This document shows positions 1 through 11,279 of a stretch of DNA of 64,000 nt, piece by piece. The notes below the pieces were generated by a model that saw nothing but the letters and a program-made list of their open reading frames with translations, was not told the origin of the DNA and ran no database searches. Both the position numbers and the translations under genes were made by a program. This DNA comes from Porodaedalea pini (taxonomy: Eukaryota; Basidiomycota; Agaricomycetes; Hymenochaetales; Hymenochaetaceae), in contig NBAY01000057.1 in the NCBI GenBank assembly GCA_002794775.1, forward strand, positions 229,044 through 293,043. Direction: 5' to 3'. Each line of letters starts with the position of its first letter. Positions within the stretch are counted from its first letter, which is position 1.

Positions 1-1077
1 CCTCTTGAACCTTTTGATCAGGACCCATGGCAGTCGAACACAAAATCAGCAGAAAACAGAACACCATCTGAATCTACCGACAATGGAGTGGCACTGCCAA
101 CCAACAGCGACACAACTAGTCTGCTACCTACAATCACCCCTTCTCAATCCCAAACGTCTACTCCTGAATTAGAACTACCGTCTGCTACCCCTTCTATGGC
201 ACTGAACCCACACTTTGATTGACACCAGTCAGCCACACCAGATCCCAACATGAGTCGTCATTTGCAATCTGAAAGTCCTAATCAATCCGATACCCTGAGC
301 ATGCAAGCCAATCCTGGAAGACTCTTCATGCAGGTACCCAGGGGAGACTCGACGTTGTCATCATCCCAGAGACAGAAAGGACCTGAAGAATTTATCGTAA
401 AGGAGTTCAGTCGTGAAAACCACCTTAAGCCAAATGGGTCAAATTTCTATGTGTGGAAGAAGATTCAACAGGTCATCATGACAAGCCATAAGTGGATCGG
501 ACATATCCTTGGGACTATTCCATGCCCGTCGGAAGACAAGGTTGAGGAATTGGAGACCTGGAAGAATGTTGATAGTCTGGCAGTCGAACAATTAGCTCTG
601 AACATGGATCATACTCTCTATGGTGAAATTGTGACTGATGGGAATACTGCTGCTGAGCTATGGAAGTCGATAGATGCATGCTTTGGAAAACACTCTGTAT
701 TGGCCTAGACTACTGCAAATGCCAGACTGGACTCAAAGCACATCCGCTCTGGAGAATCTCTAAAGGATCACATTACCGAGCTTCATCAACTTCATTCTCA
801 ATACCTTAACACTGGAGAGGTTCTCCAGATGTCTGAGTGGCAAACAATTATTCTGAATTCTCTCAAAGATCATGAGCAATGGAGGCAACTCACACTTTAT
901 GGAGACACTATAAGCAATCCGGAAGAACTCATCTCGATGCTTGAACTGAGGGAAGCAAGAGGTTATGCTGCATCAAAGAAACCCAAAGCCGCATTGCAGT
1001 CTCAAACATGTGTACAGTCAAAGTTCAACAGCAGAGGACACACCAAGCAAAGCTATCCAACACCTTGAGGAGACGGT
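1..1077 (+). pseudogene. Copia gag, broken
   Basis: The reading frame is open from the window edge, has a stop near 221, resumes at 250-708, and continues in another stretch at 829-1068. The part at 440-700 has the copia Gag (UBN2-like) pattern of Trp/Tyr-rich helices, with VWKKIQQVI and ELWKSIDACF. The zinc knuckle expected near 1020-1130 is degraded: cysteines are lost around the GHTKQ remnant. The stop at 706-708 interrupts the domain. The protein would form the virus-like particle of the retrotransposon. It is non-functional as it stands. Confidence 0.75.
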
Positions 1078-1185
1078 GTGTTATGCACTAACTGCAAACG
1101 GGGTATTCACACCATTCAGAACTGCTGGGCTCCAGGGGGAGGTGCAGTTCACTGACGCCCTCCATACTACTGAGTACCTGAGGAC

Positions 1186-2592
1186 ATGTTAGACAAGGAA
1201 AGGGAAAACCTCTTGGCTCAAATACAAGCCATAGACAATAAACATACCCGACGGACAGCCATTTCTACCCAACCTCAGGCAACAATCGAGGAGATCCCCA
1301 ATGATGTAGAAACCTATAGCCGACAGAAGGCTCTAGTTGTCACCAGTTGTGAGACCATCAAAGCTGGTAGCTGGTTACTTGACTCTGGAGCGTCATCACA
1401 CATGACCAACAACAGGTCATGTTTCGCAACCTACACAGATATCTGCACAATAGAAATTCAAACCGTTAGGAAGAACCAGTTACTTTGTGCTATTGGAAAG
1501 GGCTCAGTACTCATCCATTTCACACATGGTGGGGCCACATTCAATATTGCAATGGACGGCGTCCTATATGTCCCAGAACTCACTCACAACCTTATATCGC
1601 TGGCCAGGCTCACCAGTTGCGGCATCAAGGTTGTATTTGAAGATGACAAGTGTACATTGTCAAGGGATAGAATCGCGTTTGCTGAAGCGTACACCCTGGA
1701 GAATCAATGGGTGATGAAAATGAGAGTTCAAGGAGAGAACGTGCATATTGTCACAACATGCAAAGACACAGTCAAACCTCTCATTGTGTGGCATCGACAC
1801 TTGGCTCATCTTGGGGAACAATGAGTAAGGGAACTCGAGCATTGCGGCATTGTAACGGGATTATCAATCCAGCAAGAGAGGGAAAGTACAAAGTGCAAGA
1901 TGTGTGTACTGTCTAAGATGACCACAACCTCTGCTGCTTCCTGTGAGCTGCAGGCCATGCATCCAGGTGACATAATCCACTCTGATCTTGAGTTCATCGG
2001 TCACGCATCCTTCACTGGAGCCACCATTTCCCTAAAATTCATTGACGAATTCTCGAACTTCGTATGGTGCCACGCAATCCAATCAAAAGACGCTGAGACT
2101 ATACTTGTCCATTGGAAAACTCTATGCTCAGAGTTCCATACACAACATTCTATTGCTATAAAGGCCCTTCACACAGATAATGGTACTGAATACGTGAACA
2201 ATGCAATGGAGTCCTTCAATAAGGAAAATGGCATACAACACCACCTAACTGTCCCATATCACCATGAAATGAATGGCCGTGCAGAACAAATGAACCGGAC
2301 AGGATCTGATGCAGTTTGCAAAATGCTCCATTTTGCAAACCTCAGTGACATTTATTGGGCCAAAGCATATGATACCTTTACATACATCCATAACAGATGT
2401 GGTACGTCTGCCATCGCTACTAAATTGCCTTTTGAAGTCCTTGTTGGACGGAAACCCGCTGTTGATCATATAAGGATCTTCAGATCAACCACGTACATGT
2501 GAATTGCTCCCAAAAAGCAGAAGAAACTCGATCCAAAATCTGCAAAGTTTATTCTTGTCGGCTATCGCGACGATGCCACTTATTGCTTAATT
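1186..2592 (+). pseudogene. Copia protease, pre-integrase and integrase core, broken and truncated by the palindrome
   Basis: The segment 1186-1824 carries the retropepsin motif LLDSGASSHM, with the catalytic Asp at about 1381, and ends in the GAG-pre-integrase segment (WHRHLAHLG). After a stop at 1822-1824, the zinc-binding His-Cys region continues (CKMCVLSK). The integrase core follows at about 1900-2502, with all three DDE positions visible: SDLEF, HTDNGTEY and the Glu in NGRAEQMNRT. A TGA at 2500-2502 sits where copia elements usually have Arg before IAPKKQ, which fits CGA to TGA. The frame resumes (KFILVGYRDD) until base 2592, where the palindromic element interrupts a Tyr-Cys-Leu-Ile stretch that continues at 16130. 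Confidence 0.85.
2586..2592. repeat. Left target-site duplication of the palindromic element
   Basis: CTTAATT here is repeated at 16130-16136. If the G at 2585 and the G at 16129 are counted, the direct repeat is 8 bp (GCTTAATT). The terminal G at 16129 can belong either to the element or to the duplication, so the length is ambiguous between 7 and 8 bp. Confidence 0.8.
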
Positions 2593-2659
2593 CACTTCAG
2601 GCTACCCTTCTGAGCAGACCAAGTAGGTCTATTTGTACACACAACTAATTGACCATTTA

Positions 2660-2880
2660 GGTATTGAGCCTGGGCGTGCCCAATCTGCTGGGCACTCCCA
2701 GTGGGTGCGGGTTGGGTGTGCCCAATTTTTTTTACTGTGGGAAAGTTGGGTGCACCCAGATCATTTGGGCACTCCCAACTGGGCCTGCCCAGTTTTGGGG
2801 CACACCCAGTGGGAGTGCCCTGGGAGTGCCCAGATATGTCACTGTCACTGACTGTCTGGGGGACTTTTGGGTGCACCCAG
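2660..2880. repeat. Subterminal array A (left) of TGGGCACTCCCA / TGGGTGCACCCA words
   Basis: About a dozen short inverted words of the form TGGG-N4-CCCA occur within 220 bp, starting about 70 bp inside the element end. Such dense subterminal repeats are typical of transposase-binding regions in hAT and CACTA-type elements. That role is inferred here. Confidence 0.75.
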
Positions 2881-3977
2881 TTTTATTTTTTGCTATAAAT
2901 TCTGGGATCATCACAAATGCTGTAATTTTTAGTTTTAGACCCTAAACCTTGGTGTATTTGTTACTATTTAGACTATGAAAAATTGACTGCATGAGTTGAC
3001 CCTTGCTGTGAGCTATGTTAGGGTTGGTAATGATCTAGGATAGAGATTGGTATCATTTTATCTATGATTATGACTGTAATTTATAGCTATATCCTACTGT
3101 TGAGCTCAGATCATCATGGTACATAGTACAAAAGGCTCATGTGACAATCAAAATATGCAAAATGCAGAAAATATATGGAATATATGAGAGACCTATGGTA
3201 TATGTTGTTCAAAATTATAGATAGACTTTACCATATAACATTCAAGACAAAGAATTGAAACAATAAAACAAATTATGTTTGACCTGATGAACTGAAGGAA
3301 ACAGATAGTGGATATGTACAAGTAAACTAGATACTTGTACTGTAGAAATTAAGCAAATAATGATAAGAAAAAAGGATAGAATGAAGAACCAGCTCTTATC
3401 AAATCAAGAACTCAGCTGACTAGCCTTCTTGCAGCAATGATCAAGCTCATTGTTCTAACAGTATATGCTTGTATCACTCTAGATAATAAACAGAGAGGCT
3501 ATGCAAGGGTTGAATAGGGTTCAAGCAGGAACTCAATACCAAGATGGCAGTGCTTGAACCATAAGTTCTAACTAAACTGTGCTCCACTCCTTCTGGAAAC
3601 TGTGCAGTCTGCCATTCTGATCAACAGTGTGTCAAATGACATCTTCCCTACAACATGAGGCCCATCATCTCAGTGCCACTGGTACATATTATGCATCAAC
3701 ATGAACCAATTCATGTCTGCAAACCTATTGGATCCATTTGTGCCTCACTGGGGTAAACCCTATCACTGTACAGCTGCCAGAATATCTGGCTGATTGCCTG
3801 TAGCTGGCACATGTCCCTCCATTCAGTGCATGTTTCATCTTCTCATTCTGGCAGCCCACACTCACATCTGTCCCACCAAATATGACTAAAGAATTTTCAA
3901 GAAGTATACAGGTGTGATCCAACTGTCTGACCTGCAAAAGACTATCTGACTACTGCACGATGTGGATGATCCTATTG

Positions 3978-4312
3978 TTTGGGAGCCCCCAACTGGGAGT
4001 GCCCAATTATCTGGGAGCCCCCAACTGGGAGTGCCCAATTATCTGGGAGCCCCCAACTAGGAGTGCCCAATTATTTGGGAGCCCCCAACTGGGAGCCCCC
4101 AATTATTTAGGAGGCCCCAACTGGGAGCCCCCAACTAGGAGTGCCCAATTATTTGGGAGCCCCCAATTGGGAGTGCCCAATAATTGGAACTGCCCAATTG
4201 GGAGCACCCAATAATTTGGGAGTGCCCAATTGGGAACACCCAATTATTTGGGAGTGCCCAGTTGGGAGTGCCCAGGGAGTGCCCAATATTTGGAAATGCC
4301 CAGTTGGGTCTC
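3978..4312. repeat. Subterminal array B (left), tandem ~32-bp units
   Basis: Roughly ten units alternate TGGGAGCCCCCAACTGGGAG with TGCCCAATTATT, decaying towards 4310. Each unit contains the same GGG/CCC inverted words as array A, so the two arrays are related. Confidence 0.8.
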
Positions 4313-4964
4313 TTTTTTATTCCTGCCCAGGAATCTTTTTTATTTTATTTTTGAAATAGAAATCATTATGTCATGAAAATTAGAATGTGTCTAGAATTGA
4401 AGCCTTGGTGATTCTACAGAGAATTTCTTCATCCTCACCTGTTGCCTCCAGTTTTGCAAGTGTGGCACCAGACTGGCCCTTGGAGATCTCCTATGATGAA
4501 AGTTTTGATGTGATGTATTGTAAGATGGATGCAACTGTCTTACTCTTCACTGGTGATACACAACACTTACTCAGATCAAAATATCCTTCTGTGTATAACA
4601 AATGAATGACTGAGACAGATACAACAGATACAACAAGAGACAGACCCTTCTCCTTGTCCACATGCAGGATGACAACAATCTCTTTCCTTCTGACACAGAT
4701 CAACCTTTGAATCAAATGAGTTCACCTGCAAGAAAGTTCCAAGAATAGAATCATCCCTTCAATGTTGTCACATTCAAGCTGCATACATCATGAATGACAG
4801 TCAGTATTAAGTCGCAATGGCCTCTGACCCAATGCTCAAGCCTGAGTTGGACAAATAGTTTGAATCTGTACTCCATGCGGTACTCCATACACTATTGGTG
4901 CTGTTATTGAAATTGTAGATAATAATAGCTGCATGATGCTGCACTCAGCATCTTGAGCATTGAT

Positions 4965-5762
4965 TCACCAAGCAAGAGTGGCAAGTACAAAAAGCACAGT
5001 GTTGGCTCTTTGAGTAGGACAGGCGTCGGGTCAGTCAACAATGATGTCCTTGACGTAAAGCGGAAAAAAGTAATGTTCATTGTGCACTGAGCGCTGCGTG
5101 CTAATGATCGTGAGAGGTGGACCTGCAAACAAGAACGGCAATGATCCTGGGGGATCAATAGCAGGGCGGCATACTTTGCACGGCTGCACCATCTGGCAGC
5201 ATACCAGCATGCCTGAGCTCTGTTCGCAAACCTTGCCTTCATCTGCGTACGGCCGAATTCCGGACTGTTTGCATCGGGCAAGGGTGGACTCAGGAAGTGC
5301 TTCGCGTCGCGCGCTGCAGATTGTTGGCAACAAACCAAACGCGATCGTTGATTCACCAAGTGAGAGTGGCGAGTACGACAGGCATAGTGTCGGTTTTTTG
5401 AGCGGAACGGGCATCGGTCAGACGACAATGGTGTCTGTGACGCAAGCATGGAAGAAAGGAATGTTTGCTGTGCACTGAGAGCCGCAATGACCGCGAGAGG
5501 TGGAGCAACAAACGAGAATGGCAACGATCCTGGGGATCGATAGTGGGGCAGCACGCTCCGCACGGCCGCATCACCTGGCAGCGTCGCAGCACGTCTGAGG
5601 TACTCCGTTTGCCATCCCTGCCTTCGTCTGCGTGCGGCCAGACTTCAGACTTGCGCCTGCATCTGACAAGGGCGGACTCGGGAAGTGCCTCGCGTTGTGC
5701 ACTGCAGAAACCGGAGACGATCCAAATGCGATCGTACCCTCGCTTTTCGCGTGTTGCATGAT
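4965..5762. repeat. Tandem duplication of ~390 bp (left arm)
   Basis: Two diverged direct copies (about 4965-5357 and 5357-5762) share landmarks such as TGAGAGTGGC, CAGAT/CAGAC-ATTG and GATCGTT/GATCATT-GCC. Neither has a long, conserved frame that I recognise. The source may be another captured host fragment. A mirror copy lies in the right arm. Confidence 0.65.
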
Positions 5763-6131
5763 GCCCGAGTTCTCTCCCCATGGTGGCACCGCGCTCTTGA
5801 CGATCCAGAGACGCCACCCAAGCGCATCGCCCAGTGCACGTTCGCAGTGTCCAACCTCCCACGGTAGGAGACCGGAGAGCTTTTCCCATGCTCGATTCGA
5901 ATAGCATCGATCCTGTAAGAATTTAAATACCAGAATGAGTGCGGCGAGGAGAGTGCGGCGAGGGAAGAGGTGGCAGCGGTGTGAGCGGGTTTGCCGGAAT
6001 CTTACGACGCTCGTCGTTAGACTGCCTTTGAATCTGCATCTGTTGAGTTAATGGAAGCGAAGCATCCATCGGGAGGACTGTCGACACACACGATGCGACC
6101 TATTCGACATCGGTTCCGTTGGAAGACCGCA

Positions 6132-6486
6132 GAGGTTGGATGTGTCCAAAGAGGTATTCGCCTGACTCCCGTGCCTCTCCTCTCCTCCACGAGCTCCGAC
6201 GCTTCCTCCCGCACCACTTCGATGTAGCAGAGCGCCGACTGCAGGACGCTGCATCTCGTGCGTGAACGGCGGAGAACACCCTGTGCGAATGTTTTGATCG
6301 GAACGAGATCCTTCTCGGACACAACGATTGCGTCGCGTTCGCCGAAGTGCTCGATGAGAAAGACGGATAGGAAAACGGCTGACGTCGATGTTGAAGCGTG
6401 TGGAGTGTCGGCGGGGGCAGAAGGAAGGGGCGAGGAATGCGTCGTAGGTGAACAGGGCGAGGGAAGTTGAACCGCTCGACATTTTC
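6132..6486 (-). pseudogene. Captured PCL/Pho85-type cyclin fragment, outer copy (left arm)
   Basis: The minus-strand frame has [21 protein letters not shown] and [17 protein letters not shown]. This resembles the N-terminal part of basidiomycete PCL-type cyclins, where a cyclin_N helix reads close to VLQTALCYLE. It is a fragment only, with no start and an altered C-terminal end. It is a direct duplicate of 7487-7806. Confidence 0.6.
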
Positions 6487-7442
6487 GGTAGACGCCTTGC
6501 TCGGTGTTGAAGTCGTGAGGTCAATGATCAGGTCGTAATACTGAGGTTTCTCCATGAAGATTGCGTCGGTCGTGCATGCGATCCAGCCACGTCCCGTCTT
6601 GCTTTCGCGTTCGAGGCGCTGCAAGTTGCTTAGTGTCACCATGCCGAGTACTGACGGGCTTTCTGGAGATGGCTCGTCCTTGCTCGGCGCTCCAAAAAGC
6701 CCTTGTATTGGCGTCCCGAGTGCATGGCCTCTGGACGCCATATGGTGCTCGCGACAGAGGTCTGATGCGATCCATGCGAGCACACCTGCAACTTCAACCG
6801 GCGGGAGCGTGAAGATCAGGATGCGTCGGCGTGAGAGCACAAATTTGTAGAGCGAAAGCGACGATTGGACGCATAATTCTGCACAGGGCGTCAGAGCAAG
6901 TAGAATAAAAACAGAAACAGACGTACGCCATCGAGCTCGTCGCTCCAGCTAGACCATAAGTCTGCAGATGCCTTCTCGTCCACCCTGTGTGACTCAAACC
7001 ACATGCGCGCGGGGGCGAAGTCCGCCTCCGTCAAGTCCCCCGCAGCACCCAGCCCCAACAAATCTTCGTCACCTTCCTGCTCCCGAGCATCCGCTTCTGC
7101 GTAGATCCCATCCGCCAGAGCACGTAGCGCAGCGACGTGTAGCCACGGCCGCGGGCGAGGGGCGGTCTTGAGGAGGATACCGAGCGACGCCAGCCTAAAC
7201 CCGCGATGCGCCTGAGCACGCGTTGGTCGTCGTCGAAAGACGGCGAGCCCACTACGGGCGCCATGTGAGAGATATACAGGGTCACGCTCTACGAGCTGAA
7301 GTCCACTTGGGAGCACGCTGAACTCGACGCCGTCGAGGCTGAGGTTGTCATCGGCCTTCGACGCCCAGTCGATGACATTTCCCTTCGTAGGGTGGAATGA
7401 GGCGTGGAATATTGCGACTGGCAGACTGTCCATTGACATCAG
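6487..7442 (-). pseudogene. Captured LCHN/DENN-domain gene fragment with its intron (left arm)
   Basis: This is the mirror of 11280-12235, where details are given. The minus-strand frame shows FHPTKGNVIDW, GLAVFRRRPT, LLSRRRILIFTLPPVEVAG and GWIACTTDAIF, in LCHN/DENND11-like order, with a spliceosomal-type intron of 48 bp. Confidence 0.6.
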
Positions 7443-7486
7443 TTCCGTCGGAAGGCCGCAAGGTTGGATGTGTCCTAAGAGGTATT

Positions 7487-7806
7487 CGCCCTTGACTCCC
7501 GTGCCTCTCCTCTCCTCCACGAGCTCCGACGCTTCCTACCGCACCACTTCGATGTAGCAGAGCGCCGACTGCAGGATGCTGCATCTCGTGCGTGAACGGT
7601 GGAGAACCCCTTGTGCGAATGTTTTGATCGGAACGAGATCCTTCTCGGACACAACGGTTGCGTCGCGTTCGCCGAAGTGCTCGGTGAGAAAGGCGGATGG
7701 GAAAACGGCTGACGTCGATGTTGAAGCGTGTGGAGCGTCGGCGGGAGCAGAAGGAAGAGGCGAGGAATGCGTTCAAGGTGAACAGGGCGAGGGAAGTTGA
7801 ACCGCT
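7487..7806 (-). pseudogene. Captured PCL/Pho85-type cyclin fragment, inner copy (left arm)
   Basis: About 95% identical by eye to 6132-6486 and in the same orientation, with a TAG stop replacing a Glu codon after the IEVVR segment. Together the two copies flank the DENN fragment as direct repeats. Confidence 0.6.
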
Positions 7807-8196
7807 CGACGATTTCGGTAGATGTCGCCAGTCCCTCCCTGCCTGACAATGACGAGAGAGAGAACGGCGACGTCGCGACCGATGATGCAGCCACGGACCG
7901 GCTTGCACTTTCTCGCCGGTGCGGCAGAGACGGTAGCAAGAGTGACCAGCAGAAAGGAGAAGGCGAACGGTTGGGAATGAGTACACCCTGCTTCATCGGG
8001 AAGTCCTGCTCGTCGTTTCCGCCAGAGAAGCGAAAGACGTAGCCTCTGAACTCATCACCGAGCGAGTCACCAGGGATGCCTGGGACATCTTCTTGCCGTG
8101 GAAGATGCGGTAACGACGCTCATCGTCGATGTCGATCGTCTTTTGCTGGCCCATCGCCGGGTCAGTGATGTCAAAACTTCATGGACGGTGGTGTCT
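7807..8196 (-). pseudogene. Captured ribosomal protein S6 (eS6) fragment (left arm)
   Basis: This is the mirror of 10526-10915. The frames show [38 protein letters not shown] and [13 protein letters not shown], as in eS6, broken by at least two small indels. It ends abruptly where the cyclin fragment begins. Confidence 0.85.
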
Positions 8197-8371
8197 TGCA
8201 GAGCTCGTCGTGTTCTGCCCCTTCAGGCAAGCAAAAAAAAATGCTGAAAAGTAATATTTAGTGTATTCAAATAGTTTTCATGAATTTGTTTTTGCTTACC
8301 TTGAGTGTGTGGCCGGTGGGACACCTGAGCTCGTTGTTGAAGGTGAAGACGAAACGACACGAACAACGACG

Positions 8372-8576
8372 ACGCGTCGGTTGTATTGCCTGATTTGGCC
8401 GATCGACGCGTCTCAAACAAGTAATCAAAGCATTCCGTGATCTTCGGATATCTTGAAGGTCTCAGCTGTCGGCCTCAAAACATTTCTACGGACGCGTTTA
8501 AAAATACAAAAAAATATGGAATAGTTTTAGAATGTATTTATCTCTAGAATAGCCAAGAACTACGCGTCCAACGCGT
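8372..8576. other. Cluster of five ACGCGT hexamers (left arm)
   Basis: ACGCGT occurs at 8372, 8406, 8492, 8562 and 8571 (hexamer starts). The word is the MluI cell-cycle box of fungal MBF, but here it may be chance or a structural motif. The mirror cluster is at 10146-10350. Confidence 0.5.
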
Positions 8577-9300
8577 TTTTTTATGGTGTCATAAATACAA
8601 CAGCAATCCTCACATGTAGCACTAGGCCTCCAGAGGCATACACCAAAGTAAAATATGTTCTGAAAGGCCTGACACCTATTCTGTCATGAAGTAAGTATTA
8701 CACTATGTATGTATGCAAGGGTTCAAGCCAATCAGACAAGAATTGACTTCATAATAGAGAAGGAGGTGACTTCATGAGATCTCCTGAATCTGAGTGTTTT
8801 GCATATCCTGTTCCCATTTTTTACTTTGATGGCACATAAAATATTGGGCATATCCTTAATAGATAGTTCTATGTTTCTGTAAATTTACAAGTTTCCAGCC
8901 TCAGTGGTTGGAGCTGGGTGAATTGCACAACATCGAAAATCATGGGTTTAAGAAGTTCAGAGAAAGTACAGATGGGTGACAAAAGTGACCGTGATTGTGG
9001 GTTTTACCTGTATTTTGATAGTTTCTCAGTCAAATTTTGTCCGTTTTCCTTGAAAAAAATTGAGCACAATTTGGCATACATACCTGATGTCCCTGTGAAA
9101 TATTATTGCAATCAGAGATAAAATGAGTCAGTGGTGAGGGAAACAGAGGCGAGAGGGCATGTCTCATTTCAGTACCTTTTCAGGGCAAATTTTGGTGCTT
9201 TTCCCCTTCTGTAGCTAGAACAACAGAGAGATGAGCCCTGAAAATTTACATGGATATAATATAGTATATTTTATACCTGATATGATGTTTTAAGATTTTT

Positions 9301-9421
9301 TGAAGGTGTTTGTGGCAAGTTATTGGCCATGGATTTGAAATCTCTCAAAATCTGCCTGTTTTCAGGCTATATGCATGTCCATCCTCAATACACTATATGC
9401 CAGCACACGTAGAATGCCCCT
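9301..9421. other. Unique spacer between the palindrome arms
   Basis: This is the only part of the element not present twice. It is 121 bp and non-coding, and contains no inverted repeat of note. It would form the loop if the arms paired. Confidence 0.9.
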
Positions 9422-10145
9422 AAAAATCTTAAAAAATCATATCAGGTATAAAATATACTATATTATATCCATGTAAATTTTCAGGGCTCATCTCTCTGTT
9501 GTTCTAGCTACAGAAGGGGAAAAGCACCAAAATTTGCCCTGAAAAGGTACTGAAATGAGACATGCCCTCTCGCCTCTGTTTCCCTCACCACTGACTCATT
9601 TTATCTCTGATTGCAATAATATTTCACAGGGACATCAGGTATGTATGCCAAATTGTGCTCAATTTTTTTCAAGGAAAACGGACAAAATTTGACTGAGAAA
9701 CTATCAAAATACAGGTAAAACCCACAATCACGGTCACTTTTGTCACCCATCTGTACTTTCTCTGAACTTCTTAAACCCATGATTTTCGATGTTGTGCAAT
9801 TCACCCAGCTCCAACCACTGAGGCTGGAAACTTGTAAATTTACAGAAACATAGAACTATCTATTAAGGATATGCCCAATATTTTATGTGCCATCAAAGTA
9901 AAAAATGGGAACAGGATATGCAAAACACTCAGATTCAGGAGATCTCATGAAGTCACCTCCTTCTCTATTATGAAGTCAATTCTTGTCTGATTGGCTTGAA
10001 CCCTTGCATACATACATAGTGTAATACTTACTTCATGACAGAATAGGTGTCAGGCCTTTCAGAACATATTTTACTTTGGTGTATGCCTCTGGAGGCCTAG
10101 TGCTACATGTGAGGATTGCTGTTGTATTTATGACACCATAAAAAA

Positions 10146-10350
10146 ACGCGTTGGACGCGTAGTTCTTGGCTATTCTAGAGATAAATACATTCTAAAACTA
10201 TTCCATATTTTTTTGTATTTTTAAACGCGTCCGTAGAAATGTTTTGAGGCCGACAGCTGAGACCTTCAAGATATCCGAAGATCACGGAATGCTTTGATTA
10301 CTTGTTTGAGACGCGTCGATCGGCCAAATCAGGCAATACAACCGACGCGT
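10146..10350. other. Cluster of five ACGCGT hexamers (right arm)
   Basis: Mirror of 8372-8576. It lies just upstream of the S6 fragment in the outward reading direction. Confidence 0.5.
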
Positions 10351-10525
10351 CGTCGTTGTTCGTGTCGTTTCGTCTTCACCTTCAACAACGAGCTCAGGTG
10401 TCCCACCGGCCACACACTCAAGGTAAGCAAAAACAAATTCATGAAAACTATTTGAATACACTAAATATTACTTTTCAGCATTTTTTTTTGCTTGCCTGAA
10501 GGGGCAGAACACGACGAGCTCTGCA

Positions 10526-10915
10526 AGACACCACCGTCCATGAAGTTTTGACATCACTGACCCGGCGATGGGCCAGCAAAAGACGATCGACATCGACGAT
10601 GAGCGTCGTTACCGCATCTTCCACGGCAAGAAGATGTCCCAGGCATCCCTGGTGACTCGCTCGGTGATGAGTTCAGAGGCTACGTCTTTCGCTTCTCTGG
10701 CGGAAACGACGAGCAGGACTTCCCGATGAAGCAGGGTGTACTCATTCCCAACCGTTCGCCTTCTCCTTTCTGCTGGTCACTCTTGCTACCGTCTCTGCCG
10801 CACCGGCGAGAAAGTGCAAGCCGGTCCGTGGCTGCATCATCGGTCGCGACGTCGCCGTTCTCTCTCTCGTCATTGTCAGGCAGGGAGGGACTGGCGACAT
10901 CTACCGAAATCGTCG
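10526..10915 (+). pseudogene. Captured ribosomal protein S6 (eS6) fragment (right arm)
   Basis: The eS6 protein is a 40S ribosomal subunit component, and I recognise its N-terminal half. From 10568 the frame reads [17 protein letters not shown]. After a small deletion near 10645 it continues in another frame with [15 protein letters not shown] and [12 protein letters not shown]. An extra pair of bases near 10762 moves it again to [19 protein letters not shown], and the last part ([19 protein letters not shown]) is visible in a further frame. The fragment stops at a junction (TACCGAAATCGTCGAGCGG) that also precedes the second cyclin copy. It has no complete start and cannot make S6. An intron-like GTAAGC...TTTTCAG stretch lies just upstream (10422-10478), so the source was probably genomic DNA rather than cDNA. 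Confidence 0.85.
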
Positions 10916-11235
10916 AGCGGTTCAACTTCCCTCGCCCTGTTCACCTTGAACGCATTCCTCGCCTCTTCCTTCTGCTCCCGCCGACGCTCCACACGCTTCA
11001 ACATCGACGTCAGCCGTTTTCCCATCCGCCTTTCTCACCGAGCACTTCGGCGAACGCGACGCAACCGTTGTGTCCGAGAAGGATCTCGTTCCGATCAAAA
11101 CATTCGCACAAGGGGTTCTCCACCGTTCACGCACGAGATGCAGCATCCTGCAGTCGGCGCTCTGCTACATCGAAGTGGTGCGGTAGGAAGCGTCGGAGCT
11201 CGTGGAGGAGAGGAGAGGCACGGGAGTCAAGGGCG
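10916..11235 (+). pseudogene. Captured PCL/Pho85-type cyclin fragment, inner copy (right arm)
   Basis: The third plus-strand frame reads [30 protein letters not shown] and [18 protein letters not shown]. This fits the N-terminal region of fungal PCL cyclins, regulators of the Pho85 kinase. A TAG follows directly. It matches 12236-12590 closely, so this is one of two direct copies. The family call rests on remembered patterns, not on a search. Confidence 0.6.
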
Positions 11236-11279
11236 AATACCTCTTAGGACACATCCAACCTTGCGGCCTTCCGACGGAA

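Larger units (their letters stand above)
2593..9300 (+). repeat. Left arm of the giant palindrome
   Basis: This is the inverted copy of 9422-16129. Gene fragments inside it lie on the minus strand and so point outward, away from the spacer. Between 2940 and 3960 and between 8590 and 9300 I see only AT-rich non-coding sequence, apart from the listed repeats. Confidence 0.95.

Noticed and set aside
3978..4312. CRISPR-like regular repeats
   Set aside because: The units are contiguous, diverged and made of internal inverted words without unique spacers, in a eukaryotic transposon.
5353..6840. Long frames of 130-246 codons in the palindrome arms
   Set aside because: Frames overlap on both strands in GC-rich captured exons. 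The coding signal is that of RPS6, cyclin and DENN fragments in changing frames, not of new genes.
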